Below, piece by piece: positions 7,939 to 16,231 of a stretch of 64,000 bases of DNA (the first letter of the stretch is position 1; each line of letters starts with the position of its first letter). The stretch lies in contig NZ_FCOJ02000004.1 of the NCBI RefSeq assembly GCF_001545035.1, positions 1 to 64,000 of the forward strand, in the 5' to 3' direction. This DNA comes from Caballeronia glebae. GTDB taxonomy: Bacteria > Pseudomonadota > Gammaproteobacteria > Burkholderiales > Burkholderiaceae. The notes below the pieces were generated by a model. It worked only from the letters and a program-made list of their open reading frames with translations, did not search any database and was not told the origin of the DNA. The translations under genes were made by a program, and so were the position numbers.

Positions 7939-9411
7939 GTGAAATACCCCCTGATCGTGGGTTTCGGTATTGTCGCTGTGGACATAGTCGTGTGGCGTGG
8001 GAGACTGCCCGAGAATGACCTCGCTCGGCTCTTCATACGGCTCGCGCTCTTTTTCGCGCTGAGCTGGGTACTTTTTTCCTCGGGGCTGAGTCCGTTCACG
8101 CAGGCTCCGTACGCCGATGTCGTCGAATTGCACTGGGCGGGGCAGGTTCTCGAAATCATCTGGTGGTTGATGGGTGCGCGCCTGCTCACCCTCTCGCTTG
8201 ACACGCTGCTGCTTCCGCGTGCCTGGAGAAAGCAGCGGCTTTTCTCGGACGTATTCGGTGCCGTGGTCTTTCTCGCGGCCGCGGTGGCGGCCCTCGGCTT
8301 CGTGCTCGAATTGCCCGTGCGCGGACTCGTTGCGACGTCGGGCGCACTTGCCATCGTGTTGGGCCTCGCTATTCAGAGCACCCTCAGCGACGTCTTCGCG
8401 GGCATCGTCATAAACACGACTGAGCCTTATGCGATAGGCGACTGGGTGATGATCGACGACGTCGAGGGCAAGGTCGTCGAGATGAACTGGCGAGCGACGC
8501 ACTTGCAGACGGGGCAGGGAAACACGCTCATCGTGCCGAACGCTGTCGCGGCGAAGGCGAAAATCACCAACAACAGCAGGCCGGGAGACGTTCACGGGCT
8601 ATCGCTCGTCCTCGAAATCGAATCCGAGGCGCGACCGAACACGGTGCTGGACGCATTGGGGCGTGCGCTCACCGGTTGCAACGTGATCCTTGCGACGCCC
8701 GCCCCTTACGCGCGCATGAAGCGCACGACCACGAACTCGGTCCAGTATGAAGTGGTCGCGTTCGTGGATGATATGAACAAGAAGCTTGCCGTTTCCAATG
8801 AACTCTTCGACCTGTGCTATCGCCATCTCGCGTCGGCCGGCGTCGCGCTGCGTGCGCTCGGCGTGGCGGCGCCGGCTCTAACTTCCCGTGACGAGAAGGA
8901 AGCGTTATTGAGGCGCGTGAGCTTGTTCGACAGCCTGTCCAGCGAAGACGTGACACGGCTGGCGAAGCGCCTGTCCCGACATGAGTATCAGCCGGATCAT
9001 CAGATTCTGGCGCCCGACACCGTGCCCGATAGCCTGTCCATCGTGCATTCTGGCGTGCTTTCGGTCTCGGTCGTCGAATCGGCAAGCACGCGCGAGATCG
9101 CACGCATTGGGCCGGGCGAAGCATTTGGGGAGGCGGGATTGCTCGCAGGGCTTTCGATGCACGTGTCCATCTCGACCCTCACGCCATCGGTTCTGTTTCA
9201 ACTGGCCAAGGACGACATGACGTCCTTTCTCAAAGACCATCCGGAGGTCGCGAAGCAGATGTGTCAGCTTCTGGCGTATCGGCAGGATAAGCTCGGCAAA
9301 CTCGCGACTCCGATGCCTGTCGAACAGGAACAAGGTCACTCGTTGTTCCAGTGGCTGATCGGGAAAGTCTGGAAGCTGCATGCGTTGAATGACGAGTCCA
9401 GAAGCAAATGA
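7939..9411 (+). CDS. MscS-like mechanosensitive channel with C-terminal cyclic-nucleotide-binding-like domain
   Basis: A 490-residue membrane protein. Three to four hydrophobic helices in residues about 1-150 are followed by an MscS pore and beta domain (SGALAIVLGLAIQSTLSDVF, then EPYAIGDWVMIDDVEGKVVE). From about residue 320 there is a cNMP-binding fold (LFDSLSSEDVTRLAKRLSR, PGEAFGEAGLLAG). This is the bCNG architecture. The arginine that normally follows the FGE-LL segment and holds the cyclic phosphate is absent (SMHVSIS instead). GTG at 7939 was chosen because AGAGGAG lies 6 nt upstream and the first helix begins there. Confidence 0.85.
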   Translation: MKYPLIVGFGIVAVDIVVWRGRLPENDLARLFIRLALFFALSWVLFSSGLSPFTQAPYADVVELHWAGQVLEIIWWLMGARLLTLSLDTLLLPRAWRKQRLFSDVFGAVVFLAAAVAALGFVLELPVRGLVATSGALAIVLGLAIQSTLSDVFAGIVINTTEPYAIGDWVMIDDVEGKVVEMNWRATHLQTGQGNTLIVPNAVAAKAKITNNSRPGDVHGLSLVLEIESEARPNTVLDALGRALTGCNVILATPAPYARMKRTTTNSVQYEVVAFVDDMNKKLAVSNELFDLCYRHLASAGVALRALGVAAPALTSRDEKEALLRRVSLFDSLSSEDVTRLAKRLSRHEYQPDHQILAPDTVPDSLSIVHSGVLSVSVVESASTREIARIGPGEAFGEAGLLAGLSMHVSISTLTPSVLFQLAKDDMTSFLKDHPEVAKQMCQLLAYRQDKLGKLATPMPVEQEQGHSLFQWLIGKVWKLHALNDESRSK

Positions 9412-9612
9412 GGTGCAAGAGCGTGATGCCTGCAGGCAGCCACGGGACTCTCGTATCGACCGGGTCTTTGTCGCCTTCGACGATCGTTCCATGCGTCGCA
9501 CTGCAGCGTGATTCGCGGTTTGGCAACTCCTATGATTCCGAGGGGAAAAGCGCCGGCAAATCAAGTGTTGGTTGCCGCGCTTCGATCATGAGACCGCGGC
9601 CCGGAGGTTAAG

Positions 9613-9993
9613 ATGCCTGATGCGATGGACGTGATCAAGGAAGCGTATGCCGCTTTCGGACGGGGCGACGTTCCTGGCGTGCTGAACCTCATCCAGGACG
9701 TCGTCGATTGGCGAGTCGTTGGACCATCAACCCTGCCTTATGCGACCACCTGTCGAACGCGGGAGGATGTTCAGCGCTTTTTCGCGGACCTGCTCAATGC
9801 CGAGGAGATCACACGATTCGAACCGCGCGAATTCATCGATGCCGGCGACCGTATCGTCGTCATCGGATTCGTCGCTGCTGTCGTCAAGGCGACGGGCAGA
9901 ACGTTCGAGACGGAATGGGTTCATATCTTCACAGTCGAGGACGGCCGCGTGAGCCGCTGGCTCGAATTTTTCGATACGGCGGCGCACGGCTGA
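9613..9993 (+). CDS. NTF2-like / SnoaL-like protein
   Basis: A 126-residue cone-fold protein of the nuclear transport factor 2/ketosteroid isomerase superfamily. It has the typical opening IKEAYAAFGRGDVPGVLNLI, a central VDWRVVGPS strand and the closing EWVHIFTVEDGRVSRWLEFFD. Members bind or isomerise small hydrophobic molecules, and many have unknown roles. A strong GGAGG lies 5 nt before the ATG. The function cannot be assigned. It precedes the sirtuin gene on the same strand by about 60 bp. Confidence 0.82.
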   Translation: MPDAMDVIKEAYAAFGRGDVPGVLNLIQDVVDWRVVGPSTLPYATTCRTREDVQRFFADLLNAEEITRFEPREFIDAGDRIVVIGFVAAVVKATGRTFETEWVHIFTVEDGRVSRWLEFFDTAAHG

Positions 9994-10055
9994 ATCGGAC
10001 GCGGCAGATGCGCATTCGCAGCCGATTCGACCACTAACAGAATCGGCGAAGGCAA

Positions 10056-10796
10056 ATGATTCGAGAAATGGATAACCACACGCCCAGGCTTTATGTATTC
10101 TCCGGCGCGGGATTGTCGGCCGAAAGCGGTCTCTCTACGTTCCGTACAGGAGACGGCATCTGGACGCGCAACAGTGTCGACGAGGTTTGCAATATCCAAA
10201 CATGGCGTAAGAACCGTCAGGCTGTCTTTCGGTTCTACAACGATCGCATCCGCGAGAAGCACGGCGTCGAGCCGAACGCCGCGCACAAGCTTCTCGCGAA
10301 GTGGCAGAACAGGTGGGGAGCCGAGCGGGTTCAACTGCTGACCCAGAACGTCGATGACCTGCTTGAGAAAGCCGGGGCTACGTCCGTCATCCATCTTCAC
10401 GGCGATCTGAACTCGTTGTTGTGTACCGCGTGTGATCTCGCGTTTGGGAAAGAAGGGCTGTATTTCGACCCGGCAGTTGCGTGCCCGATCTGCGGAAACC
10501 ACGAAGGCGTCAAACCGGGCGTCGTATTCTTCGGAGAGGCGGCGCCTGCCTATATCAATCTCCATCGAATTCGCTCGGAGATGCGCGCGTGCGATCTGTT
10601 TCTCGCCATCGGGAGTGCCTTCGAGGTTGTTCCGCCCGAGGCAATGCTCCCTTGGGACCGGCAAAACGCGTATCCGAGAAACTTCCTCGTCGATCCGTCG
10701 CCCAGCCGCAGCGAGATGTTCGGCGTCGTACAGGCGCAGCCTGCGACGACCGGTCTTCACTGCCTGGAGGAGCAGATTGTGAGGCTGATGGATTAA
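10056..10796 (+). CDS. Sir2 family NAD-dependent protein deacylase
   Basis: A 246-residue sirtuin that removes acyl groups from lysines using NAD+. The NAD-binding motif is FSGAGLSAESGLSTFR, the ribose/nicotinamide pocket is LTQNVDDLLEKAG, and the catalytic His lies in HLHGDL. The zinc site is two CxxC pairs (CTAC and CPIC). The late motif FLAIGSAFEV is the usual GTS-like NAD contact in variant form. A second ATG at 10068 is an alternative start. The RxxY-type desuccinylase signature is not obvious, so the acyl preference is open. Confidence 0.9.
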   Translation: MIREMDNHTPRLYVFSGAGLSAESGLSTFRTGDGIWTRNSVDEVCNIQTWRKNRQAVFRFYNDRIREKHGVEPNAAHKLLAKWQNRWGAERVQLLTQNVDDLLEKAGATSVIHLHGDLNSLLCTACDLAFGKEGLYFDPAVACPICGNHEGVKPGVVFFGEAAPAYINLHRIRSEMRACDLFLAIGSAFEVVPPEAMLPWDRQNAYPRNFLVDPSPSRSEMFGVVQAQPATTGLHCLEEQIVRLMD

Positions 10797-11298
10797 GCCG
10801 TCGGCCCTGTTTCTGAGGCCGCATCAGGTTGGCGCACGCGCGGCTGCCCCGCACGAATCGATGTAAGCCGGGCGCTCGGTTGATCGATTCGACCGACGAT
10901 GTAATAAGGCCTGACCGGTGCCGCCCTCAAGATGGCTTGCTGGACCGAAGTCATGGATCGCCTCGTCGGTGGCGACTACGAGCACGGACGCGGATGCCGT
11001 ACACGTCGGAATATGCGCGCAATGACGGACGAATCGCCCGCATCTAGGCCCCTACTCGATTTCTTTGTCGGCCTTTCAACGCTTCTCGCGGACCGTGGGG
11101 TTCCGGCAGGGACAGACGACGCATTTTCGAAGTAATAATTTCTGAGGCGCTCGTCAATTGTGGCGTCGAGGCTAGAAACGGGGTCATATAAACCATTGAT
11201 TTTTATGACAGAATACGCGCCGGATGTGAGTAATGGCATCGGGTAAATATTGCGTATCTCACTTGGTTTCAACGTTTTTTCCGTTAGAGGTCTGTCAT
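10797..11298. other. Intergenic stretch with no supported gene
   Basis: About 500 bp between the sirtuin and tatA genes. Short open frames exist on both strands but none has a recognisable product or ribosome site. The only structure noted is an imperfect inverted repeat with an FNR-like core at 11183-11209, just upstream of tatA. Confidence 0.5.
11183..11209. promoter_or_regulatory. Inverted repeat with FNR-like core upstream of tatA
   Basis: GTCATATAAA (11183-11192) and TTTTTATGAC (11200-11209) form imperfect arms. Inside lies TTGAT-TTTT-ATGAC (11196-11209), whose left half matches the FNR half-site TTGAT exactly and whose right half is a poor match to ATCAA. An FNR gene is present elsewhere in the window. 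The site assignment is tentative. Confidence 0.3.
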
Positions 11299-11517
11299 AT
11301 GGGAAGTCTCAGCATCGGGCATTGGCTCATCGTTTTGGCAATCGTGGCGCTTATTTTCGGCACCAAGAAACTGCGTAGCGTCGGTTCCGACCTGGGCGGC
11401 GCCATCAAGTCTTTCAAGGAAGGCGTCGGCGTGGGTGAGGCCTCGACGTCGGTCTCCAGTGCAACTTCGACCCCGGCGACGATCGACGTCCAAGCTAAAG
11501 ATGTCACCGCGCGGTAA
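11299..11517 (+). CDS. Twin-arginine translocase TatA-like protein
   Basis: A 72-residue protein with one N-terminal transmembrane helix ([17 protein letters not shown]), the TatA hinge [15 protein letters not shown], an amphipathic helix (AIKSFKEGV) and a polar tail. TatA forms the translocation pore for folded proteins together with TatBC. Neither tatB nor tatC is nearby, so this is an orphan, probably secondary, TatA. The ATG at 11299 starts the canonical N terminus; an upstream in-frame start would add 22 unrelated residues. The next gene, an RDD protein, follows after 56 bp. Confidence 0.9.
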   Translation: MGSLSIGHWLIVLAIVALIFGTKKLRSVGSDLGGAIKSFKEGVGVGEASTSVSSATSTPATIDVQAKDVTAR

Positions 11518-11573
11518 GAACGTAAAAGCGCGAAATCGCGAAGTGCGCGCTCGCACTGAGTAAAGCGCGACGG

Positions 11574-12029
11574 GTGTACGAACCTCCGCAAAATGGTCTT
11601 GTCCTCACGATGCGCCTCGCTACGTTTTCCGAGCGCGCTCGCGCTTTGTTCATCGATTCGATCTGGTGGACGGTCATCCTTCTTTTTGTCCCGCTGGGGC
11701 CTTCCGCCGAGGAAATCCCGCTGTCGCCGGATGCGCTCGCTGCGACGCTCGTTCTGTGGCTGATGGTGGCCCAATGCATTCCAATACTCATAACTGGCGT
11801 TTTGTGGGCCGTGTGGGGCACGTCGCCAGGAAAGCGTGTCGTGCGATTGCGGATTGTGGATGCCGACAGTCACGAGCCGATGACCCGCAGACAAGCCGTC
11901 TTGCGCACGATGGGCTACGCGCTCACATTCGCTATTTGCGGAGCGGGTTTTGTCTGGGTCATGTTCAATCCGCGCAGGCAAGCTCTTCATGACCGCATAG
12001 CAAACACGGTCGTCGTCTCTGAAAAGTAA
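11574..12029 (+). CDS. RDD family membrane protein
   Basis: A 151-residue RDD domain protein. The first helix carries the family Arg/Asp signature (ARALFIDSIWWTVILLFV), two more hydrophobic segments follow, and the GTSPGKRVVRLRIVDADS loop and C-terminal RQALHDRIANTVVV are diagnostic. RDD proteins are poorly understood integral membrane proteins, and some are linked to ion transport. It starts with GTG at 11574; an ATG at 11610 is a shorter option. It may be co-transcribed with tatA. Confidence 0.85.
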   Translation: MYEPPQNGLVLTMRLATFSERARALFIDSIWWTVILLFVPLGPSAEEIPLSPDALAATLVLWLMVAQCIPILITGVLWAVWGTSPGKRVVRLRIVDADSHEPMTRRQAVLRTMGYALTFAICGAGFVWVMFNPRRQALHDRIANTVVVSEK

Positions 12030-12395
12030 TAGCAACGCGAGTTCGATAATCGTTCGGAAGACGCGTGAGTTCGCTTCGAGCGAGCCTTGCAAGCGGTGAG
12101 GGACGGGAGTTTGCGGGAGGCGAGAAAGACGACAGCGTGGTGCCGTAGTTCAAGTCAAACGCTAGCGGCGAGATGCGTGTGTATGTGTCTGGTCTCGATG
12201 GTCGGAAAAGGTTCAGCCGGACGTGCTGTCGTTTGCCGCAATCACATATGTATGTCTCGCTCGATCGAATGATCGGAAAGCGTCGTGCAGTTGAATGGAG
12301 AGAACCCCTGAAACTGGGCAGCTTCTGCGCCGCAAACTAAGCCGTCTGTTGAGCGAGTAACGCCTCGAATCTGCTAGGAAGATATCCAAGCGGGA
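12030..12395. other. Gene-free stretch before the transposase scrap
   Basis: About 370 bp with no coding potential I can support. Short frames are present but carry no motif or ribosome site. It leads into the degraded transposase sequence and may itself be eroded insertion-sequence DNA. Confidence 0.4.
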
Positions 12396-12598
12396 ATGCA
12401 TCCGCCGGGAGTTGTGGGCAGCCTCGATGGAGGCACGACCCGTCTTCCAGACGAGACGACGGTTTTGCGGTTTCGGTACCTGCTCGAAGGGCGTGCATCG
12501 CTGCCCAGACTCTGGCGGTCACCGAAGAAATATCGAACTGGAAGGGATTGGTGCTTAAGGCGGGAGAGGTGGCCTCGTTCGCTCGTTCGGACCGTTTA
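12396..12598 (+). pseudogene. Degenerate IS5-type transposase fragment
   Basis: Two frames carry pieces of an IS5-like transposase. The first, from about 12441, reads RLPDETTVLRFRYLLE, matching the family's DETTILRFRHLLE-type segment. About 50 bp further on, in another frame, comes AQTLAVTEEISNWKGLVLKA, matching the part just before the first catalytic Asp of the DDE domain. A frameshift and loss of both ends make it non-functional. No terminal inverted repeats or target duplication were found. It abuts the DeoR gene and marks an old insertion at the edge of the catabolic locus. Confidence 0.5.
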
Positions 12599-12621
12599 AC
12601 GAAGCAACACCGGCAACAGCG

Positions 12622-13389
12622 TCAGGCGTAGAGGATCTGGATTCCGCTGCCGACGACCCATTCGGCGAAATCATTGCCGAGGCCCTCGTCTGTAACCAGG
12701 TAGTGGATGCTTTCCATCGCACCGAAAGTAGCGAACTCCCGCTTCCCGAATTTTTTCGAATCGGCCAGTAGATAAACCGTCTTCGCGGCATCGATCATCG
12801 CCCGCTTGACGTGCAGGTCGATGAAGTCCGGGTAAGAGATGCCCGACTCGATTGATACCCCGCCCGCGGCCAGGAAAAGCTTGTCCGCGAACATTCCTTC
12901 GAAGAAAGTCGATGCTCTTTCACCCGAGACGGCCATCGTTTCGGGCCTGAAGACGCCGCCCGTCAACATCACGCGATTGGTGGGTTCTGCGCCCAAAAGG
13001 ATCGCAATATTCAGCGCGTTCGTGACGACGCGCAGGTTTTGCCGATCAAGCAGATTCTTCGCGAGTTCGGTCGTCGTCGCGCCGCAATCGAGAATGACCG
13101 AGTCCCCGTTCTCGATGAGGCTCGCTGCACGGAGACCAATCAGCGCTTTCTCTGGGCTAGTCGGTAGCACTTTGACATCGTGCGGACGCCTTGCAGGTTC
13201 TCCAGAAGCTACCTTCAGGCGCACGTTACCGTGAACGCGCTCCACGCGGCCGTGCCGCTGCAATTCGTCGATGTCCTTTCTGATCGTCGGCATCGACACG
13301 CCGAACTCGCTCGAGAGCGCCGATAGCTTGATCAGCTTGGCGGCTTGCACCCTTTCGAGGATCTTTTCCGTTCTCGTCCGTTGATCCAT
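12622..13389 (-). CDS. DeoR/GlpR family transcriptional regulator
   Basis: A 255-residue sugar-pathway regulator. The N-terminal winged helix (KLIKLSALSSEFGVSMPTIR, then DIDELQRHGRVERVHGNV) is the DeoR HTH. The C-terminal sensor domain resembles phosphosugar isomerases (SVILDCGATTTELAKNLLD, then VVTNALNIAILL, MLTGGVFRPET). Such proteins respond to a phosphorylated intermediate of the pathway they control. It is divergent from the split transketolase operon, across 173 bp carrying TTTC/GAAA-type repeats. It is the obvious regulator of that operon, and the effector is probably a ketose phosphate made by the FGGY kinase. Confidence 0.92.
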   Translation of the reverse strand: MDQRTRTEKILERVQAAKLIKLSALSSEFGVSMPTIRKDIDELQRHGRVERVHGNVRLKVASGEPARRPHDVKVLPTSPEKALIGLRAASLIENGDSVILDCGATTTELAKNLLDRQNLRVVTNALNIAILLGAEPTNRVMLTGGVFRPETMAVSGERASTFFEGMFADKLFLAAGGVSIESGISYPDFIDLHVKRAMIDAAKTVYLLADSKKFGKREFATFGAMESIHYLVTDEGLGNDFAEWVVGSGIQILYA

Positions 13390-13502
13390 TTGCTTTCTCT
13401 TTCAGGCGCTATCGCCAAGTTCGCGAATATGCGTATTTTGCCTGAATATGACCGCGAGGGGGCCGAATAGGTGTTTTCCCTCTTTCTCCCGGAACACTTT
13501 GA

Positions 13503-13525
13503 CTTTCTGTAGAAAGTAACAGAAA
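13503..13525. promoter_or_regulatory. Inverted repeats, candidate DeoR operator
   Basis: TTTCTGT (13504-13510) and ACAGAAA (13519-13525) are perfect inverted arms with an 8-nt spacer. Nested within is CTTTC-TGTA-GAAAG (13503-13516). Further CTTT/TTTC repeats lie just upstream (13475-13500). The cluster ends about 27 bp before the transketolase ribosome site, a position suited to repression. Confidence 0.55.
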
Positions 13526-13562
13526 CTCGATATCAAGCCAACAGGAAGTTCAGGAGCAAGAG

Positions 13563-14417
13563 ATGGAAAACCCCTTCCGGCAATCGGGAGACGTCCTGCA
13601 TCGACATGCGCAGGAAATCCGCAAGAAGATCTGTGTAATGAATGCGAATGCCAAGAGCGGTCATACGGGCGGCGACATGTCTGAAGCGGACATACTGGCC
13701 GCGCTCTATTTCCACGTCCTTCGCTACGAAGTCCAGGCCGATTCAAGCGTCAAGTGGCACGACGAGTTCATCTTGAGCAAAGGCCATGGCGTAGGCGGTC
13801 TCTATTCCTGTTTCGCGGAACTCGGTTGGCTCAGAGACGAAGAACTGCTCACCTATCTGAAGGATGATTCGCGCCTGCCGGGCCACCCGGTACGGCAAAA
13901 GCTTCCGACCTGGGTCACGGTGAACACCGGCGGCCTCGGACATGGCGTGCCCATCGCGGCGGGCCTCGCAATGGCCAAGCAGCGTCACGCTGCACAGAGC
14001 GAAGGGTCAACCGGCCGCGTGTTCGTGCTTACCGGCGACGGCGAGCTGGAAGAGGGATCGAATTGGGAAGCAGCAATGGCCGCCGCTCACTTCGAGCTGT
14101 CAAATCTGGTTCTGATCGTCGATCGGAACCGCCTCCAGCTGGCGGACTTCACGCACAACATCATGGACATGGACCCGCTCGATGAAAAGTTCCATGCTTT
14201 CGGATTTGAAGTGCATGATGTCGATGGAAACCAAGTCGATGCAATTTGGAAACTAATCGAAAGCATTGACTACGCGAATAGAAAGCCGAAGGCGATCATT
14301 GCCCATACGATCAAGGGCCGCGGTGTTTCTTTCATGGAAAACGTACCTGCCTGGCATCACAAGTTTCCCGACGAAGATCAATTGAAGCAGGCCTTGAAGG
14401 AACTGGATCATGCGTGA
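13563..14417 (+). CDS. Transketolase, N-terminal (TPP-binding) subunit
   Basis: A 284-residue N-terminal half of a split transketolase. It has the substrate/TPP segment AKSGHTGGDMSEADILAAL near residue 31, GLGHGVPIAAGLA, and the TPP-binding motif TGDGELEEGSNWEAAMAAA followed about 28 residues later by VDRNRLQ. AGGAG lies 7 nt before the ATG. It is the first gene of a nine-gene operon. It overlaps the C-terminal subunit by 8 bp, so the two are made together. Split transketolases of this type often act on unusual ketose phosphates, but the substrate is not known here. Confidence 0.93.
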   Translation: MENPFRQSGDVLHRHAQEIRKKICVMNANAKSGHTGGDMSEADILAALYFHVLRYEVQADSSVKWHDEFILSKGHGVGGLYSCFAELGWLRDEELLTYLKDDSRLPGHPVRQKLPTWVTVNTGGLGHGVPIAAGLAMAKQRHAAQSEGSTGRVFVLTGDGELEEGSNWEAAMAAAHFELSNLVLIVDRNRLQLADFTHNIMDMDPLDEKFHAFGFEVHDVDGNQVDAIWKLIESIDYANRKPKAIIAHTIKGRGVSFMENVPAWHHKFPDEDQLKQALKELDHA

Positions 14418-15354
14418 GTCCGCTGATTTGCGAGACGGCGTGGTAAACGCGCTCGGACAACTGACCGCGGCAGGCCGCGACATCCTGGTGATGGTGGCCG
14501 ACTCGACATCGACCTCGAAGATCGGGCCATTCCTCAAGGCCTACCCCGACCGCGTCATCAACGTGGGTATCGCCGAGCAGAACATGGTCGGCATGGCGGC
14601 AGGCCTCGCCCTCGGCGGGCATATCGTCTTCACGGCGAATGCCGCCCCCTTTCTGATTAGTCGAGCTAACGAACAGGTGAAGAACGACGTCTGCTATAGC
14701 GCGACGAACGTGAAGATGATCGGCCTCAACGCGGGTGTCACGTATGGGCCGCTTGCTTCGACGCACCACGCGATCGACGACATCTCGGTCATGAGCGGCT
14801 TCGGCACGGTGCAGATTCTGGCGCCCTGCGACGAAGTGGAGGCCGCACAAATGGTGGAGTACGCCGCGTCGTTCGATGGCCCCGTCTACATTCGGCTCGA
14901 CAACGCGAAATTCCCCGTCGTTCATGACGCTTCGTACCGTTTCCAGCCGGGCCGCCCGGATGTGCTGATCGAAGGTTCGAGAGTCGCGGTGTTCGCGCTT
15001 GGCTCCGTGGTCGGCGAAGCGCTTGAGGCATGCGAGACCGTGCAGAAAGAAAGCGGCGCGAATTCCACGCTCGTGAATTTGTCGTCGCTGCGTCCGCTCG
15101 ATCAGGACGCGCTTGCATCAATCATCGAGAAGCACGACGCAATTGTCACCGTCGAAGAACATTCGCTGCATGGCGGTATCGGCGCGATGGTCGCGGTGCA
15201 AATGGCGCGTCGACAGATCGCTCGACCGCTGACGATGCTCGGCATCGCGGAAGGCGAGTTCGCGAAATACGGCACCCGCAAGGGCATCCGCCGCCATTAC
15301 GGCATCGATGCAGCCGGCATCGCCAACGCCTTGCGCGCCTGTTACGCGAAGTAA
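14410..15354 (+). CDS. Transketolase, C-terminal (pyrimidine-binding) subunit
   Basis: A 314-residue C-terminal half of the split transketolase, covering the pyrimidine and transketolase C domains. GIAEQNMVGMAAGLALGG contains the glutamate that activates the thiamine aminopyrimidine. Later come LASTHHAIDDISVMSG, NSTLVNLSSLRPLDQDALAS and VTVEEHSLHGGIG. It starts inside the previous gene (overlap 14410-14417). Together the two proteins make one complete transketolase that transfers a two-carbon ketol unit from a ketose phosphate to an aldose phosphate. Confidence 0.93.
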   Translation: MRESADLRDGVVNALGQLTAAGRDILVMVADSTSTSKIGPFLKAYPDRVINVGIAEQNMVGMAAGLALGGHIVFTANAAPFLISRANEQVKNDVCYSATNVKMIGLNAGVTYGPLASTHHAIDDISVMSGFGTVQILAPCDEVEAAQMVEYAASFDGPVYIRLDNAKFPVVHDASYRFQPGRPDVLIEGSRVAVFALGSVVGEALEACETVQKESGANSTLVNLSSLRPLDQDALASIIEKHDAIVTVEEHSLHGGIGAMVAVQMARRQIARPLTMLGIAEGEFAKYGTRKGIRRHYGIDAAGIANALRACYAK

Positions 15355-15385
15355 GAGCAACCGACACACTGGAGACACAAGACAG

Positions 15386-16183
15386 ATGGGCACTCAATAC
15401 GACATGTCGCTGCGCCACGGCGTCGACTTTGATTTCCGCCTGGACGGGAAAGTCGCCATCGTAACCGGCGGGCTCGGTGGCATTGCCATGGCAACGAATG
15501 CCGCGCTGATCAAAAAAGGCGCTCGCGTGGCAATCCTTTATCCGAGCTTCGAAGAGCCGCGCGTTGAAGCGGCAATCGCGGAACTTGGCGCGGACAACGC
15601 GCAAGCCTTCGCATGCGATGTTGCTGACGAAGGTGAAGTCGAGGAAGCGATTAAGGCGGCTCATGCGCACTTCGGCGACTTGCATCTCCTCGTCAACGCG
15701 GCTGGTTGCATTACTCTCACGCCCGCCGAAGACATCGGCTACGACGAGTGGCAGCGGCAAATCGGCGTCAATCTGACCGGCCCTTTCCTGTGTTCCAAAC
15801 ATTTCGCGCGGATCGTGCTTGAGAGCGGGCACGGCGGCAAGATCGTCAACATCGCATCGCAGGCCGCAACCGTCGCCATCGATCAACACTGCGCCTATAC
15901 ATCGGCGAAAGCCGGTCTCATCGGAATGACGAAAGTGCTCGCGAAGGAATGGTCGCCGCGGGGCATCACCGTGAATACCGTTTCGCCGACGGTCGTTTTG
16001 ACGCCGATGGGCGCCGCGGCCTGGGAAGGCGAAAAGGGCGAAAACATGAAGAAACTGATTCCCGTCGGGCGTTTCGCTTATACCGATGAAATCGCCGCGG
16101 CAATCCTGTTCCTGCTGTCCAACGGCGCAGACATGATCACGGGCGCCGACATCATGATCGATGGGGGCTACACGATCGCCTGA
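15386..16183 (+). CDS. SDR dehydrogenase, GolD/DthD-like polyol dehydrogenase
   Basis: A 265-residue SDR. The cofactor motif is TGGLGGIAMATN, the catalytic segment is CAYTSAKAGLIGMTKVLAKE, and the C terminus reads SPTVVLTPMGAAAWEGEKG, then PVGRFAYTDEIAAA and IDGGYTI. This resembles the GolD/DthD group, which oxidises polyols such as glycerol or D-threitol to ketoses (my recognition, no search run). ATG at 15386 has GGAGAC 9 nt upstream. The third gene of the operon, it is the likely polyol-to-ketose step upstream of the kinase. Confidence 0.85.
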   Translation: MGTQYDMSLRHGVDFDFRLDGKVAIVTGGLGGIAMATNAALIKKGARVAILYPSFEEPRVEAAIAELGADNAQAFACDVADEGEVEEAIKAAHAHFGDLHLLVNAAGCITLTPAEDIGYDEWQRQIGVNLTGPFLCSKHFARIVLESGHGGKIVNIASQAATVAIDQHCAYTSAKAGLIGMTKVLAKEWSPRGITVNTVSPTVVLTPMGAAAWEGEKGENMKKLIPVGRFAYTDEIAAAILFLLSNGADMITGADIMIDGGYTIA

Positions 16184-16231
16184 CGCCGAGTCGTTGCCGT
16201 TCAAGAAACACAATTAACCGGAGACAAAAAC

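Noticed and set aside
10829..11272. Short frames on both strands between the sirtuin and tatA genes
   Set aside because: None shows a recognisable fold, ribosome site or conserved ending.
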